Below are positions 9,801-16,919 of a stretch of DNA of 64,000 nucleotides, piece by piece. Within the stretch, counting starts at the first letter, position 1. Every line of letters begins with the position of its first letter. A program made the translations under genes and the position numbers. The stretch is taken from assembly GCF_900156375.1 (NCBI RefSeq), contig NZ_FTNK01000009.1, positions 1-64,000 on the forward strand, read 5' to 3'. Source of the DNA: Paenibacillus macquariensis. GTDB lineage: Bacteria > Bacillota > Bacilli > Paenibacillales > Paenibacillaceae. The notes beneath the pieces were generated by a model that was given only the letters and a program-made list of their open reading frames with translations, did not search any database and was not told where the DNA came from.

Positions 9801-10424
9801 TTAATTGATCAGGATCACTAAGGAATCAGGTTTGTGGGAAGTATTTATAGTGGCGTTATTTGATTGATAAGACAAAATTTCGATCAATTGTTCTGCCATA
9901 TGTGTAGACGTATATTTGAACCCACTTTGTACCCATTCAATGATTAATCCAAAGAGGGCATAGGCATTATAGCTGGCAAATAAATCGGGATTTATGTTCT
10001 TATTATGATTAGATACTGCTTCTAAATGTTGTTGTACTAGTTGTTTTAATATGGCACAAATCTTATTCTGAAATCCAGGTAAAACATTAGAATTTACAAT
10101 GATCGTATAAAACTTAGCGTAGGTAGCAACATGCTCAAAAATTCTTATGGTCGAAGTGGTAAGTTCACCAATAATAAATGTATCCGTATGAAGATAGGGT
10201 TCTTTAAAAGATGTAATCAAATCTTCCATAATGTCATCCATCAGTTCATTCAGAAGTTCTTCCTTCGTTTGATAGTGTTTATAGAATGTTCCACGGTTTA
10301 AATCAGCAAAAGTAACAATATCCGTGATCGTAATTTTTTTGAAATCTTTTGTCTCCATAAGATCAATTAATGCGTCTTTTAATTCTTTTTTTGATTTTCT
10401 AATTCTTCGATTGGTAGGTATCAA
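9801..10424 (-). CDS. TetR/AcrR family transcriptional regulator
   Basis: 207 residues if translation starts at the TTG at 10424, which is preceded on the minus strand by AGGCGGTG about 6 nt away; no ATG lies near the start of the DNA-binding domain. The helix-turn-helix is typical of the TetR_C_8/DhaS-like subgroup: KKELKDALIDLMETKDFKKI followed by ITDIVTFADLNRGTFYKHYQTKEEL. The C-terminal domain is helical. It is divergent from an SDR gene and likely regulates it in response to an unknown ligand. Confidence 0.85.
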   Translation of the reverse strand: MIPTNRRIRKSKKELKDALIDLMETKDFKKITITDIVTFADLNRGTFYKHYQTKEELLNELMDDIMEDLITSFKEPYLHTDTFIIGELTTSTIRIFEHVATYAKFYTIIVNSNVLPGFQNKICAILKQLVQQHLEAVSNHNKNINPDLFASYNAYALFGLIIEWVQSGFKYTSTHMAEQLIEILSYQSNNATINTSHKPDSLVILIN

Positions 10425-10629
10425 CAGAACACCGCCTGAATGTCTATTTTACAATCCTATTTGAACAGATTCATAAGTTAATGTATATTCATCAACATTT
10501 AGCGTCCCAATTGCTTATTGATACTTAAATTATAGAGGATTAAACTGAGTTAGTACAAATTTTAAAAGGTTTCCAGAGAATAATATGGTATTGCTTACAA
10601 CCAACTACAAGCACAAAGGAGACATTCAC

Positions 10630-11391
10630 ATGAAACTTCAAGAAAGAGTTGCCGTTGTTACGGGCGCAGCTTCAGGTATGGGGAAATCGATTGCAGAATT
10701 GTATGCTAAAGAGGGCGCAAAGGTCATTGTTGCTGATCTTAACTTTGAAGGTGCAGAACAAGTTGTAGCAGGGATTATTAGTAATGGTGGCGTAGCCAAA
10801 GCAATACAAGTAAATGTTGCGAAATTAGAAGATATCGAGAACATGATTGATACAGCAGTTAGTGAATATGGTACGTTAGATATTCTAGTGAATAATGCTG
10901 GTATTATGGATAGTTTTGAACCTGCAGGTGAAATTACAGATGAGAAATGGGATTTAATATTTGATATAAATACGAAAAGTGTGATGCGTTCTATACGTAA
11001 AGCGCTACCTATCTTCTTAGAAAAAGGAAAAGGCGTTATCGTTAATACGGCTTCTACCGGCGGATTGAACGGTGCTCATGCTGGTGCGGCGTATACTGCA
11101 TCTAAACATGCTGTTGTAGGAATGACGAAGAATACTGGGTTTATGTATGCTAATAAAGGGATTCGTTGTAATGCAATCGCACCAGGTGCTACCGCAACTA
11201 ATATTGGAGCTTCTATGAAAAATGTTAGCGAATTCGGTAGCAGTCGTCTTGGATTAGGACAAGCTGTGATTCCTCGCGTTGGTACACCAGAGGAAATTGC
11301 TCAAGTTGCCCTATTTCTAGCTTCTGATGATTCCAGTTTTATAAATGGAACAGTTATAACTGCAGATGCTGGTTGGACTTCTGCATTCTAA
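10630..11391 (+). CDS. SDR-family oxidoreductase
   Basis: 253 residues from the ATG at 10630, with AAGGAG 8 nt upstream; the ATG at 10585 lacks a ribosome binding site. This is a classical short-chain dehydrogenase: the cofactor motif TGAASGMG (residues 12-19), NNAG in LDILVNNAGIMD, catalytic Ser in NTASTGG and YTASK (YxxxK), and the C-terminal GTPEEIAQVALFLASDDSSFINGT. The acid VADLNFEG after strand 2 suggests NAD(H) preference, but the substrate cannot be read from sequence. The divergent TetR gene suggests inducible expression. Confidence 0.9.
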   Translation: MKLQERVAVVTGAASGMGKSIAELYAKEGAKVIVADLNFEGAEQVVAGIISNGGVAKAIQVNVAKLEDIENMIDTAVSEYGTLDILVNNAGIMDSFEPAGEITDEKWDLIFDINTKSVMRSIRKALPIFLEKGKGVIVNTASTGGLNGAHAGAAYTASKHAVVGMTKNTGFMYANKGIRCNAIAPGATATNIGASMKNVSEFGSSRLGLGQAVIPRVGTPEEIAQVALFLASDDSSFINGTVITADAGWTSAF

Positions 11392-11424
11392 TTGGTTATT
11401 AGGGATAATCAAGTGATTATTATA

Positions 11425-11456
11425 AAAAGGGTACCCACGTTGGGTGCCTTTTTTCG
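11425..11456 (+). terminator. Intrinsic terminator after the SDR gene
   Basis: GGGTACCCA/TGGGTGCC hairpin preceded by A5 and followed by T6. The start of the truncated XRE reading frame lies inside it. Confidence 0.85.
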
Positions 11457-11641
11457 TATGTCCACACAAGACCAACGAGTACGAGCTAGCTGAAAGAGTT
11501 GGGATTACGATGGCTAACCTATCGATTCTCAAGAATGGTAGAGCCAAAGCGATAAGATTAAACACCTTAGAAGCCATATGCAAGGCGCTAGATTGCCAAC
11601 CGGGAGATATATTAGAATACATGGAATTGGATAAAAGTTAA
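11444..11641 (+). pseudogene. 5'-truncated XRE-family regulator (YozG-like)
   Basis: The frame encodes ELAERVGITMANLSILKNGRAKAIRL followed by NTLEAICKALDCQPGDILEY (given here as two parts of one helix-turn-helix), an almost perfect match to the last two thirds of small Cro/CI regulators of about 65-70 residues (YozG type). The first strand and helix, normally about 15 residues beginning MI..LD.LMA.R, are missing: the frame runs backwards into the SDR terminator (GTG at 11444 in the hairpin) and there is no ribosome binding site. I infer a deletion fused this gene to the terminator, leaving a non-functional fragment. A functional short product is possible but unlikely. Confidence 0.6.
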
Positions 11642-11742
11642 GATAAACAAGTAATGGATGATTCACTAATCATTAACTTGATATTTACATGGCGTCCCTT
11701 CAGAATAGAGAGAATACCTATTCATAAAGGGAGTTATATGAG

Positions 11743-12537
11743 ATGAATGATATAATGGCACGTAATAATGTGAAAGTGATGGGTGAAGGAGATCGCACAA
11801 TTATTTTTGCGCATGGCTTCGGGTGCGATCAGAGTATGTGGCAATATATCACACCATCTTTTGCAAACAATTATAGAATCGTTCTCTTTGATTATGTGGG
11901 TTCAGGTAGCTCAGATTTAAGCGCATATACGACAGAAAAGTATAGTCAATTTACTGGCTACGTACAGGATGTATTGGATATTATTGAGGTGCTCGAGCTT
12001 AGTAATGTTATATTTGTGGGTCATTCCGTTAGTTCTATGATAGGGATGCTGGCATCCATCGAGCGGCCTGATTATTTCGATAAATTGATTATGATTGGAC
12101 CTTCTCCGCGTTATTTGAATGATGGTGATTATGTCGGTGGTTTCGAAGAGAGTGATATTACAGAACTACTAGACATGATGGAGATGAATTTCACAGGATG
12201 GGCTAGCTTTATGGCTCCCCTTGCCATGAATCATCCCGATCTTCCCAATCTAACGCAAGAGCTGGAACAAAGTTTTATTTCGACAGATCCTGTTATAGCT
12301 AGAGAATTTGCAGAAGTGACATTTCTATCAGATCATCGTAAAGCGTTATCGGAATCTACGGTTCCTACACTCATTATGCAATGCTCGGATGATAGTATCG
12401 TACCGATAGAGGTAGGCGAATATTTACATAGTCACTTGAAGAATAGTACGTTGCGATTAATGGAGGCCAAGGGTCATTATCCTCATATTAGCCATCCAGA
12501 GGAAACGATTGCTCTCATTAATGAATACCTGGAATAA
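11743..12537 (+). CDS. rsbQ: RsbQ-like alpha/beta hydrolase
   Basis: 264 residues, ATG at 11743 with GGGAG 9 nt upstream. It closely resembles B. subtilis RsbQ along its length: ARNNVKVMGEG, FAHGFGCDQSMW, VLFDYVGSGSSDL, the nucleophile Ser in FVGHSVSSMIGMLASIERP, PSPRYLNDGDYVGGFEE, STDPVIAREFAEVTFLSDHR, and the catalytic His in EAKGHYPHISHPEETI. RsbQ makes or binds a small hydrophobic ligand that is sensed by the PAS domain of the RsbP phosphatase in the SigB energy-stress pathway. Here the downstream partner (12577) has an RsbP-like PAS domain fused to GGDEF instead of PP2C. The 39-nt gap supports an operon. Confidence 0.85.
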   Translation: MNDIMARNNVKVMGEGDRTIIFAHGFGCDQSMWQYITPSFANNYRIVLFDYVGSGSSDLSAYTTEKYSQFTGYVQDVLDIIEVLELSNVIFVGHSVSSMIGMLASIERPDYFDKLIMIGPSPRYLNDGDYVGGFEESDITELLDMMEMNFTGWASFMAPLAMNHPDLPNLTQELEQSFISTDPVIAREFAEVTFLSDHRKALSESTVPTLIMQCSDDSIVPIEVGEYLHSHLKNSTLRLMEAKGHYPHISHPEETIALINEYLE

Positions 12538-12576
12538 AGTTATCTAGATCATGTGGCATTGAAAGGATATTAGAAA

Positions 12577-13569
12577 ATGGATGAACGGTTGAAATATGCG
12601 CCATGTGGATATATCTCCATCACACACGAAGGAATCGTTACGGAAGTGAATCAAACATTCCTTGATATGATGGGGTATACTCCGGAAGATTTGGTGCATA
12701 AGCATATTGAATCTATCATGTCTACGGCAAATAAGCTTATTTTCCACTCATACTTTTACCCTTTTATCAATTTGGATGGGCATGTAGAAGAGTTGTATCT
12801 GAGATTGAAAGATCGTCAAGGAGAGTCGATTCCTTATATCCTAAATGGGCGACGGTATGAGATGGAAGGCGTAGAGATTATTGATTGTGTATTAGTGCAG
12901 ATGGGTAAACGCATTGATTATGAACTCGAGCTTCGCTCTGCTAAGAAGCAAATGGAAGATGCCTATTGGGACAAGGATCAAGCTCTTGTGAAGTTGAAGC
13001 AAATTCATATGGAGATTGAACAGAAGCAACAAGAACTGATGGACATCAATGCTGTTTTAGTAGAACTGTCTTATACAGATAAGCTCACGGGATTAAAGAA
13101 TCGAAGGTTTGTTCAAGAAAAGTTGGAGGAACAGCTTATCCAATATGGCAATACGCAAGAACCTTTTTCGATTTGTATCTTAGATATAGATTATTTCAAA
13201 AAGGTGAATGACACGTGGGGACATCAGACAGGCGATGAAGTATTAGAGAAACTAGCGGATGTTTTGATATCCCATTCTCGTCATAAGGACGTTGTTGCTA
13301 GGTATGGTGGGGAAGAGTTTGTGATGATCTTGCCTGATATGGATATACGTGAGTCGAAGATAAAAGCGGAGAATTTACGGCATGCCATAGAGAATATTGC
13401 GTGGGACAAGGGAAACATCACGGTGAGTATCGGTGTAGCTACGGTTACTCCACGGGATTCCGATACAACCATACTTAAACAGGCGGACCTAGCCCTTTAT
13501 GCCTCCAAAGAAAATGGTAGAAATCGCGTGACACACATCATAGATTTGGATGAAGAGCCTCTTGGATAA
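12577..13569 (+). CDS. PAS-coiled-coil-GGDEF diguanylate cyclase, RsbQ partner
   Basis: 330 residues. The N-terminal PAS domain (about 1-110: LKYAPCGYISITHEGIVTEVNQ, written in parts APCGYISITHEGIV and VNQTFLDMMGYTPEDL) resembles that of RsbP, including the Phe/Tyr-rich HSYFYPFINLDGHVEELYL. A coiled coil (about 115-155) leads into a GGDEF domain with the active-site variant GGEEF in ARYGGEEFVMILP, the metal-binding DIDYFKKVNDTWGH, and an upstream RHKD that fits the RxxD inhibitory site. It should make cyclic di-GMP from GTP. Directly downstream of rsbQ, it probably responds to the RsbQ-generated ligand; that coupling is inference. Confidence 0.88.
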   Translation: MDERLKYAPCGYISITHEGIVTEVNQTFLDMMGYTPEDLVHKHIESIMSTANKLIFHSYFYPFINLDGHVEELYLRLKDRQGESIPYILNGRRYEMEGVEIIDCVLVQMGKRIDYELELRSAKKQMEDAYWDKDQALVKLKQIHMEIEQKQQELMDINAVLVELSYTDKLTGLKNRRFVQEKLEEQLIQYGNTQEPFSICILDIDYFKKVNDTWGHQTGDEVLEKLADVLISHSRHKDVVARYGGEEFVMILPDMDIRESKIKAENLRHAIENIAWDKGNITVSIGVATVTPRDSDTTILKQADLALYASKENGRNRVTHIIDLDEEPLG

Positions 13570-13583
13570 GGGGGCTTTTTTTC
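13554..13583 (+). terminator. Terminator overlapping the end of the GGDEF gene
   Basis: AGCCTC pairs with GGGGCT around an 8-9-nt loop, followed by T7. The 5' arm lies in the last codons of the GGDEF gene. Confidence 0.65.
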
Positions 13584-13611
13584 AGTAGATACACAAGGGG
13601 GATTTGAACGG

Positions 13612-14202
13612 ATGGATGAAATAAATCGAGCTTTTTCAGAAGGATGTGCAAGCACTCTAAATCGTTGGACTTCTTCTGACAGCATTCATAGTGACCTACT
13701 CGCCACAAAGGATCTTGTGTATAGCCCATGCAGATTTGATTGCTCTGAACCACTTCAAGAAGAACAAAATGCTGATTATGGGGCGTATGTATTTAACTTG
13801 AATGATCTCTCAATTAGATTTCGTGTTGCGAAGATTACGCCTACAAAGGTCGGGCAGTTCGTCACTTTGTGGGAGAGAATTGGGGATGGGCCGATACAAC
13901 CCTATGATATATCAGATGCAGTTGATCTCTTTGTGATTAGTACACGTAAAGGCAGTCACTTTGGTCAGTTTGTATTTCCAAAAGCTGTTCTATGTAATCA
14001 CGATATCGTATCTGATCAAGGTGAAGGTGGAAAAAGGGCTATACGCGTATACCCGCCCTGGGATAATCCCACCAGTCGGCAGGCGATGAGAACTCAGAAA
14101 TGGCAGTTGGAATATTTCATGGAAATACCTGTGAATATCCCAATAGACGTTGTTCGTGTTCAAATGCTGTACGGTACTAAATCTGTTTCTCTCCTAGATT
14201 GA
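13612..14202 (+). CDS. mepB: MepB-family protein
   Basis: 196 residues. The MepB pattern is visible across the whole length: ADYGAYVFNLNDLSIRFRVAK (in parts: YGAYVFNL, IRFRVAKITPTKVGQFVTLW), GQFVFPKAVLCNHDIVS, EGGKRAIRVYPPWDNP, SRQAMRTQKWQLEYF. MepB occurs in the mepRAB multidrug locus of Staphylococcus aureus, but its biochemical function is unknown and no mepA or mepR homologue lies next to it here. AAGGGGG sits about 12 nt before the ATG. It is probably a cytosolic single-domain protein. Confidence 0.8.
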   Translation: MDEINRAFSEGCASTLNRWTSSDSIHSDLLATKDLVYSPCRFDCSEPLQEEQNADYGAYVFNLNDLSIRFRVAKITPTKVGQFVTLWERIGDGPIQPYDISDAVDLFVISTRKGSHFGQFVFPKAVLCNHDIVSDQGEGGKRAIRVYPPWDNPTSRQAMRTQKWQLEYFMEIPVNIPIDVVRVQMLYGTKSVSLLD

Positions 14203-14317
14203 GCAAAATGAAATTCCGTGCCTATATCGTCTACTGCAGCATACGATTTGTAATTGTTGCTTCGAAAAAATAATGGTATGGTTAGTGATACTTTTTCAAA
14301 AGGGCGGTATAACCATT

Positions 14318-14503
14318 ATGTCAGAAGAACATCAGTCATATAAGCAATCAGCGTACCCTTCTGGAGGGGATAAATCTAATCTTGGTATAAGAAACAAGAA
14401 ACGGCATTCGGCAGGAACGATAGGTCCTTGGAAACAAATAATATACTTAATGATTCTTGCGGGAATCATAGCGCTAATATATGTGGTGACCAGAGAGTTA
14501 TAA
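14318..14503 (+). CDS. Small single-pass membrane protein
   Basis: 61 residues from the ATG at 14318 with GGGCGG about 10 nt upstream. The N-terminal 37 residues are hydrophilic and basic (KQSAYPSGGDKSNLG, RNKKRHSAG), followed by one C-terminal membrane segment IIYLMILAGIIALIYVV and a short charged tail. The positive residues before the segment predict an N-in topology. I do not recognise the family. It precedes the Gly-repeat protein on the same strand, separated by a palindrome. Confidence 0.55.
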   Translation: MSEEHQSYKQSAYPSGGDKSNLGIRNKKRHSAGTIGPWKQIIYLMILAGIIALIYVVTREL

Positions 14504-14528
14504 ATTAGCGAAATCCGATGAAAAGTAG

Positions 14529-14546
14529 TTATACACATGTGTATAA
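14529..14546. promoter_or_regulatory. 18-bp perfect palindrome, probable operator
   Basis: TTATACACATGTGTATAA is a perfect palindrome. It is nested within a second inverted repeat, CGAAATC (14509-14515) and GATTTCG (14548-14554). It lies 115 bp upstream of the Gly-repeat gene and just after the small membrane-protein gene. It could be a repressor site for the downstream gene or part of a terminator stem. Confidence 0.5.
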
Positions 14547-14660
14547 AGATTTCGGTACAGCGTATCTCGGTCTAGAGGATGAGTTGAATTTCAGTACAGG
14601 GTCGGATTACAGGTGATCTCGTACGGTGTACTATCAAGATATATTAAAAAGGGGGACGGG

Positions 14661-15203
14661 ATGGATATGAAATGGCATCGATACGTAACACGATTTGCAG
14701 TGTCAAGAGGATTAGGTGGGCGAGATATTGACTATCAATGGCCGTCTCCCTCATTTCCGGTTGTTAGTATTCGTAGTAATCTAGGAAGATACTCAGATAA
14801 AGGGTATGGGAACGGAAGTAGACCAGGGTTTAAGACAGCGGTAGGGTTAATTGCTATTGGAGATGTAGCTATTGGATTGATCTCCATAGGCGCTGTAAGT
14901 GTGGGATTACTATCTATAGGTGCGGTGTCGCTTGGTTTGTGGCTAGCTCTAGGAGCAATAGCGATGAGTTGGTATGGTTGGGCATTAGGTGCGGTTGCCA
15001 TTGCAGGAGTAGCGGTCGGTGCAGTTGCTATCGGAGCTAAGGCACTTGGAGCGGTTGCCATAGGAGAGATTGCGGTGGGTGCAGTTGCTATTGGGCAATG
15101 GGCATATGGGGTCGTTGTGATCGGCGAGCATGGTATCGGATTAATCCCCATCACAGTTGACGTGATGAATTGGTTCCGGCGGTTGTTTGGTGCTGAAGGT
15201 TAA
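14661..15203 (+). CDS. Gly-pentad repeat hydrophobic protein
   Basis: 180 residues from the ATG at 14661 (GGGGG 5 nt upstream; an in-frame ATG at 14613 is poorer). Residues about 57-165 are built of five-residue units with Gly first and a branched aliphatic last, mostly in pairs: GLISIGAVSV, GLLSIGAVSL, GAVAIGAKAL, GAVAIGEIAV, GAVAIGQWAY. The N-terminal ~50 residues are hydrophilic and basic, and the tail (NWFRRLFGAEG) is amphipathic. The strict five-residue period could be a beta-helix resembling pentapeptide-repeat folds, or Gly-zipper membrane helices. I do not know a function. Confidence 0.65.
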   Translation: MDMKWHRYVTRFAVSRGLGGRDIDYQWPSPSFPVVSIRSNLGRYSDKGYGNGSRPGFKTAVGLIAIGDVAIGLISIGAVSVGLLSIGAVSLGLWLALGAIAMSWYGWALGAVAIAGVAVGAVAIGAKALGAVAIGEIAVGAVAIGQWAYGVVVIGEHGIGLIPITVDVMNWFRRLFGAEG

Positions 15204-15231
15204 GGGTTTGAATGTAATAGTATTAATAATG

Positions 15232-15272
15232 AACTCATCTTCGTGCTATCTCAGCATGGGAGGAGTTTTTTT
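15232..15272 (+). terminator. Intrinsic terminator after the Gly-repeat gene
   Basis: Imperfect stem AACTCATCTTCGTGCT / AGCATGGGAGGAGTT followed by T7. Confidence 0.7.
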
Positions 15273-15374
15273 GTATTCATTATTGTGTAATCACGATAAC
15301 GATAACAATAATAGTATAACGATTGATCCTCCTGTATAATTCGGTCTATCAAACGATAGAAAAGAGGCAGGAAT

Positions 15375-16469
15375 ATGTCAGCTGAAGCGGTTTTCCACGG
15401 TAATGTTAACCAAGCAATTTGCGCATTTACATTTGATGATGGTCCTACTCATCTTCCACTTGAATTATGGCTTGATGTTTTAGAGCAGGAAGACGCGGTA
15501 GGGACTTTTTTCTTCACTGGAGAGTGGATGAATCGGTACCCGGATAAAGCGAGAGATATCCTTTCCCGAGGTCATGTGCTTGCCCCTCATACCTATTATC
15601 ATCGTCGGATGGCACAAGTGCCAAAATCCGTATTTATGGAGGAGTTACAATTAACTGAACTGGCTTACCAAGATGCAACGGGCCTTCCTTGTCCAAGCTT
15701 GATGCGCTTTCCTTATTTCTCGTTTGAACAGGAGAATTTGGAGTGGCTAGCAGAGTTGGGGTATCTTGATATTGAAGGATTCGATTCTGGCGATTGGGAC
15801 GGTGGTTCTGCAGAAGGCATTATCGAAAAAGTAGCGCCGAAGCTTGATAACGGGGCTATCATTGTGATGCATAGCAATGATATTTCGAAGGGAACGCCTG
15901 AAGCATTAAAGGAACTTATTCGGATGGCTAAGGAAAAAGGGCTGAGAGCTGTAGGCATACCTGAGATACTAGATTCTGTTGGATTAGAAGTGGGTTACAG
16001 ACCTTGGAAAATCACGGTGGACGTTCCAGCAGAGCTAGAGCATCCTATAGAGAATTGGGTTCCTGCGAAAGATGATCAAATGTTGTCCGAGCTTGCAAGT
16101 CAGACGGTAGAATGGAATATTCCACAGTATACGATGCAATTCACTTCTGAGAGCGAATGGCTTGAGCATTTGGAGACACCTCTTGAGGAATTCGGCATTA
16201 CAGAAGATCGTGAGTTATTTGCGATTCAAGGTAATTACGGCTCGTATTGGGGTTATGTGCGCGCTGGGTACACAGAAGATACACTTGTATTGTTAGATTA
16301 TGCCGCTAAGGAATCACAGGCAGATACATTAGTATACCTTCTTCGCTGGGCTGCGGAGACAGCAAATCGCCTTGGGTTAACTCGAATTGAGGCAAGACGG
16401 GATATTCGCCGAATGAGTGAGATGTGCAGACAACTAGGTTTGCAATCAGAGATTAAGGAAGATCAATAA
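15375..16469 (+). CDS. NodB-type polysaccharide deacetylase with an extra C-terminal domain
   Basis: 364 residues. The NodB homology domain fills about residues 1-200: motif 1 FTFDDGP with the catalytic Asp pair, motif 2 HTYYH (metal His), motif 3 RFPYF, motif 4 DSGDWDGG, motif 5 IIVMHSND. No signal peptide or membrane anchor is seen, unusual for a peptidoglycan or chitin deacetylase, so the substrate may be intracellular or the protein may not act on wall polymer. Residues about 215-364 form a second alpha/beta domain (YWGYVRAGYTEDTLVLLDYA, then YLLRWAAETANRLGLTRIEA) reminiscent of GNAT acetyltransferases, without a clear acetyl-CoA loop. The ATG at 15375 has AGAGGC upstream. Confidence 0.8.
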   Translation: MSAEAVFHGNVNQAICAFTFDDGPTHLPLELWLDVLEQEDAVGTFFFTGEWMNRYPDKARDILSRGHVLAPHTYYHRRMAQVPKSVFMEELQLTELAYQDATGLPCPSLMRFPYFSFEQENLEWLAELGYLDIEGFDSGDWDGGSAEGIIEKVAPKLDNGAIIVMHSNDISKGTPEALKELIRMAKEKGLRAVGIPEILDSVGLEVGYRPWKITVDVPAELEHPIENWVPAKDDQMLSELASQTVEWNIPQYTMQFTSESEWLEHLETPLEEFGITEDRELFAIQGNYGSYWGYVRAGYTEDTLVLLDYAAKESQADTLVYLLRWAAETANRLGLTRIEARRDIRRMSEMCRQLGLQSEIKEDQ

Positions 16470-16666
16470 ATGCGATGAAATAATGAATTTTCAGCGAAAT
16501 TCAGTTCCAAAGTATCAACGGCTCTAGTCATAGGATAAGAGGATATAATATCTTGTTTTTGTATATAGGTGCTAGGTAATAGAGATCATCCATCAGACAA
16601 ATCAAAAACTAAGTTTGAGTACCTACATTAGATATGATCCCAATTATTCATGTAATGAAATGTAAT

Positions 16667-16779
16667 GCATGATACTCTTTGTAATGTAATAAGGCAAACC
16701 TATAGAAATGTAGGGACGCAAAGCTAAAGGGACTAAGGTTCATGACTATGTCAGCCAGCTGCCAAAGAGTATTTCATGC
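16667..16779 (+). ncRNA. Cyclic di-GMP-I (GEMM) riboswitch
   Basis: The conserved core is readable: GGCAAACC, a GAAA tetraloop in CTATAGAAATGTAG, GGGACGCAAAGC, CTAAGG, then CAGCCAGCTGCC. The closing helix P1 forms from GCATGATACTCTTT (16667-16680) and AAAGAGTATTTCATGC (16764-16779). It lies in the 450-bp gap ahead of the M60-like gene, 66 bases before an intrinsic terminator, so it is expected to control transcription termination in response to cyclic di-GMP. Confidence 0.92.
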
Positions 16780-16845
16780 TTTTTGTTTCTTAAGATTTAA
16801 TAAAAATGGCGTCTGAATTTTTATACGAACTTATGAACAATCAAG

Positions 16846-16870
16846 CTACTCTTAGGGGTAGTTTTTTTTT
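16846..16870 (+). terminator. Riboswitch-controlled terminator
   Basis: CTACTC / GGGTAG stem with a TTAG loop and a T9 run, 50 bases before the M60-like start codon. TACTCTT in its 5' arm (16847-16853) is complementary to AAGAGTA in the 3' strand of riboswitch P1 (16765-16771), so the two structures exclude each other: with ligand, P1 holds AAGAGTA and the terminator can form. Confidence 0.85.
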
Positions 16871-16919
16871 GGCTTTTTAGATCATCGGTCATAATAATAA
16901 TCCATCGGGGGTAGGCAGT

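Noticed and set aside
14735-15154. 139-codon ORF on the minus strand opposite the Gly-repeat gene
   Set aside because: It is an antisense shadow of a repetitive GC-biased gene; Pro/Ala/Thr-rich text without a ribosome binding site.
16470-16666. Promoter search upstream of the riboswitch
   Set aside because: TTGAGT and TATGAT words are present but not at a workable spacing, so no promoter was called.
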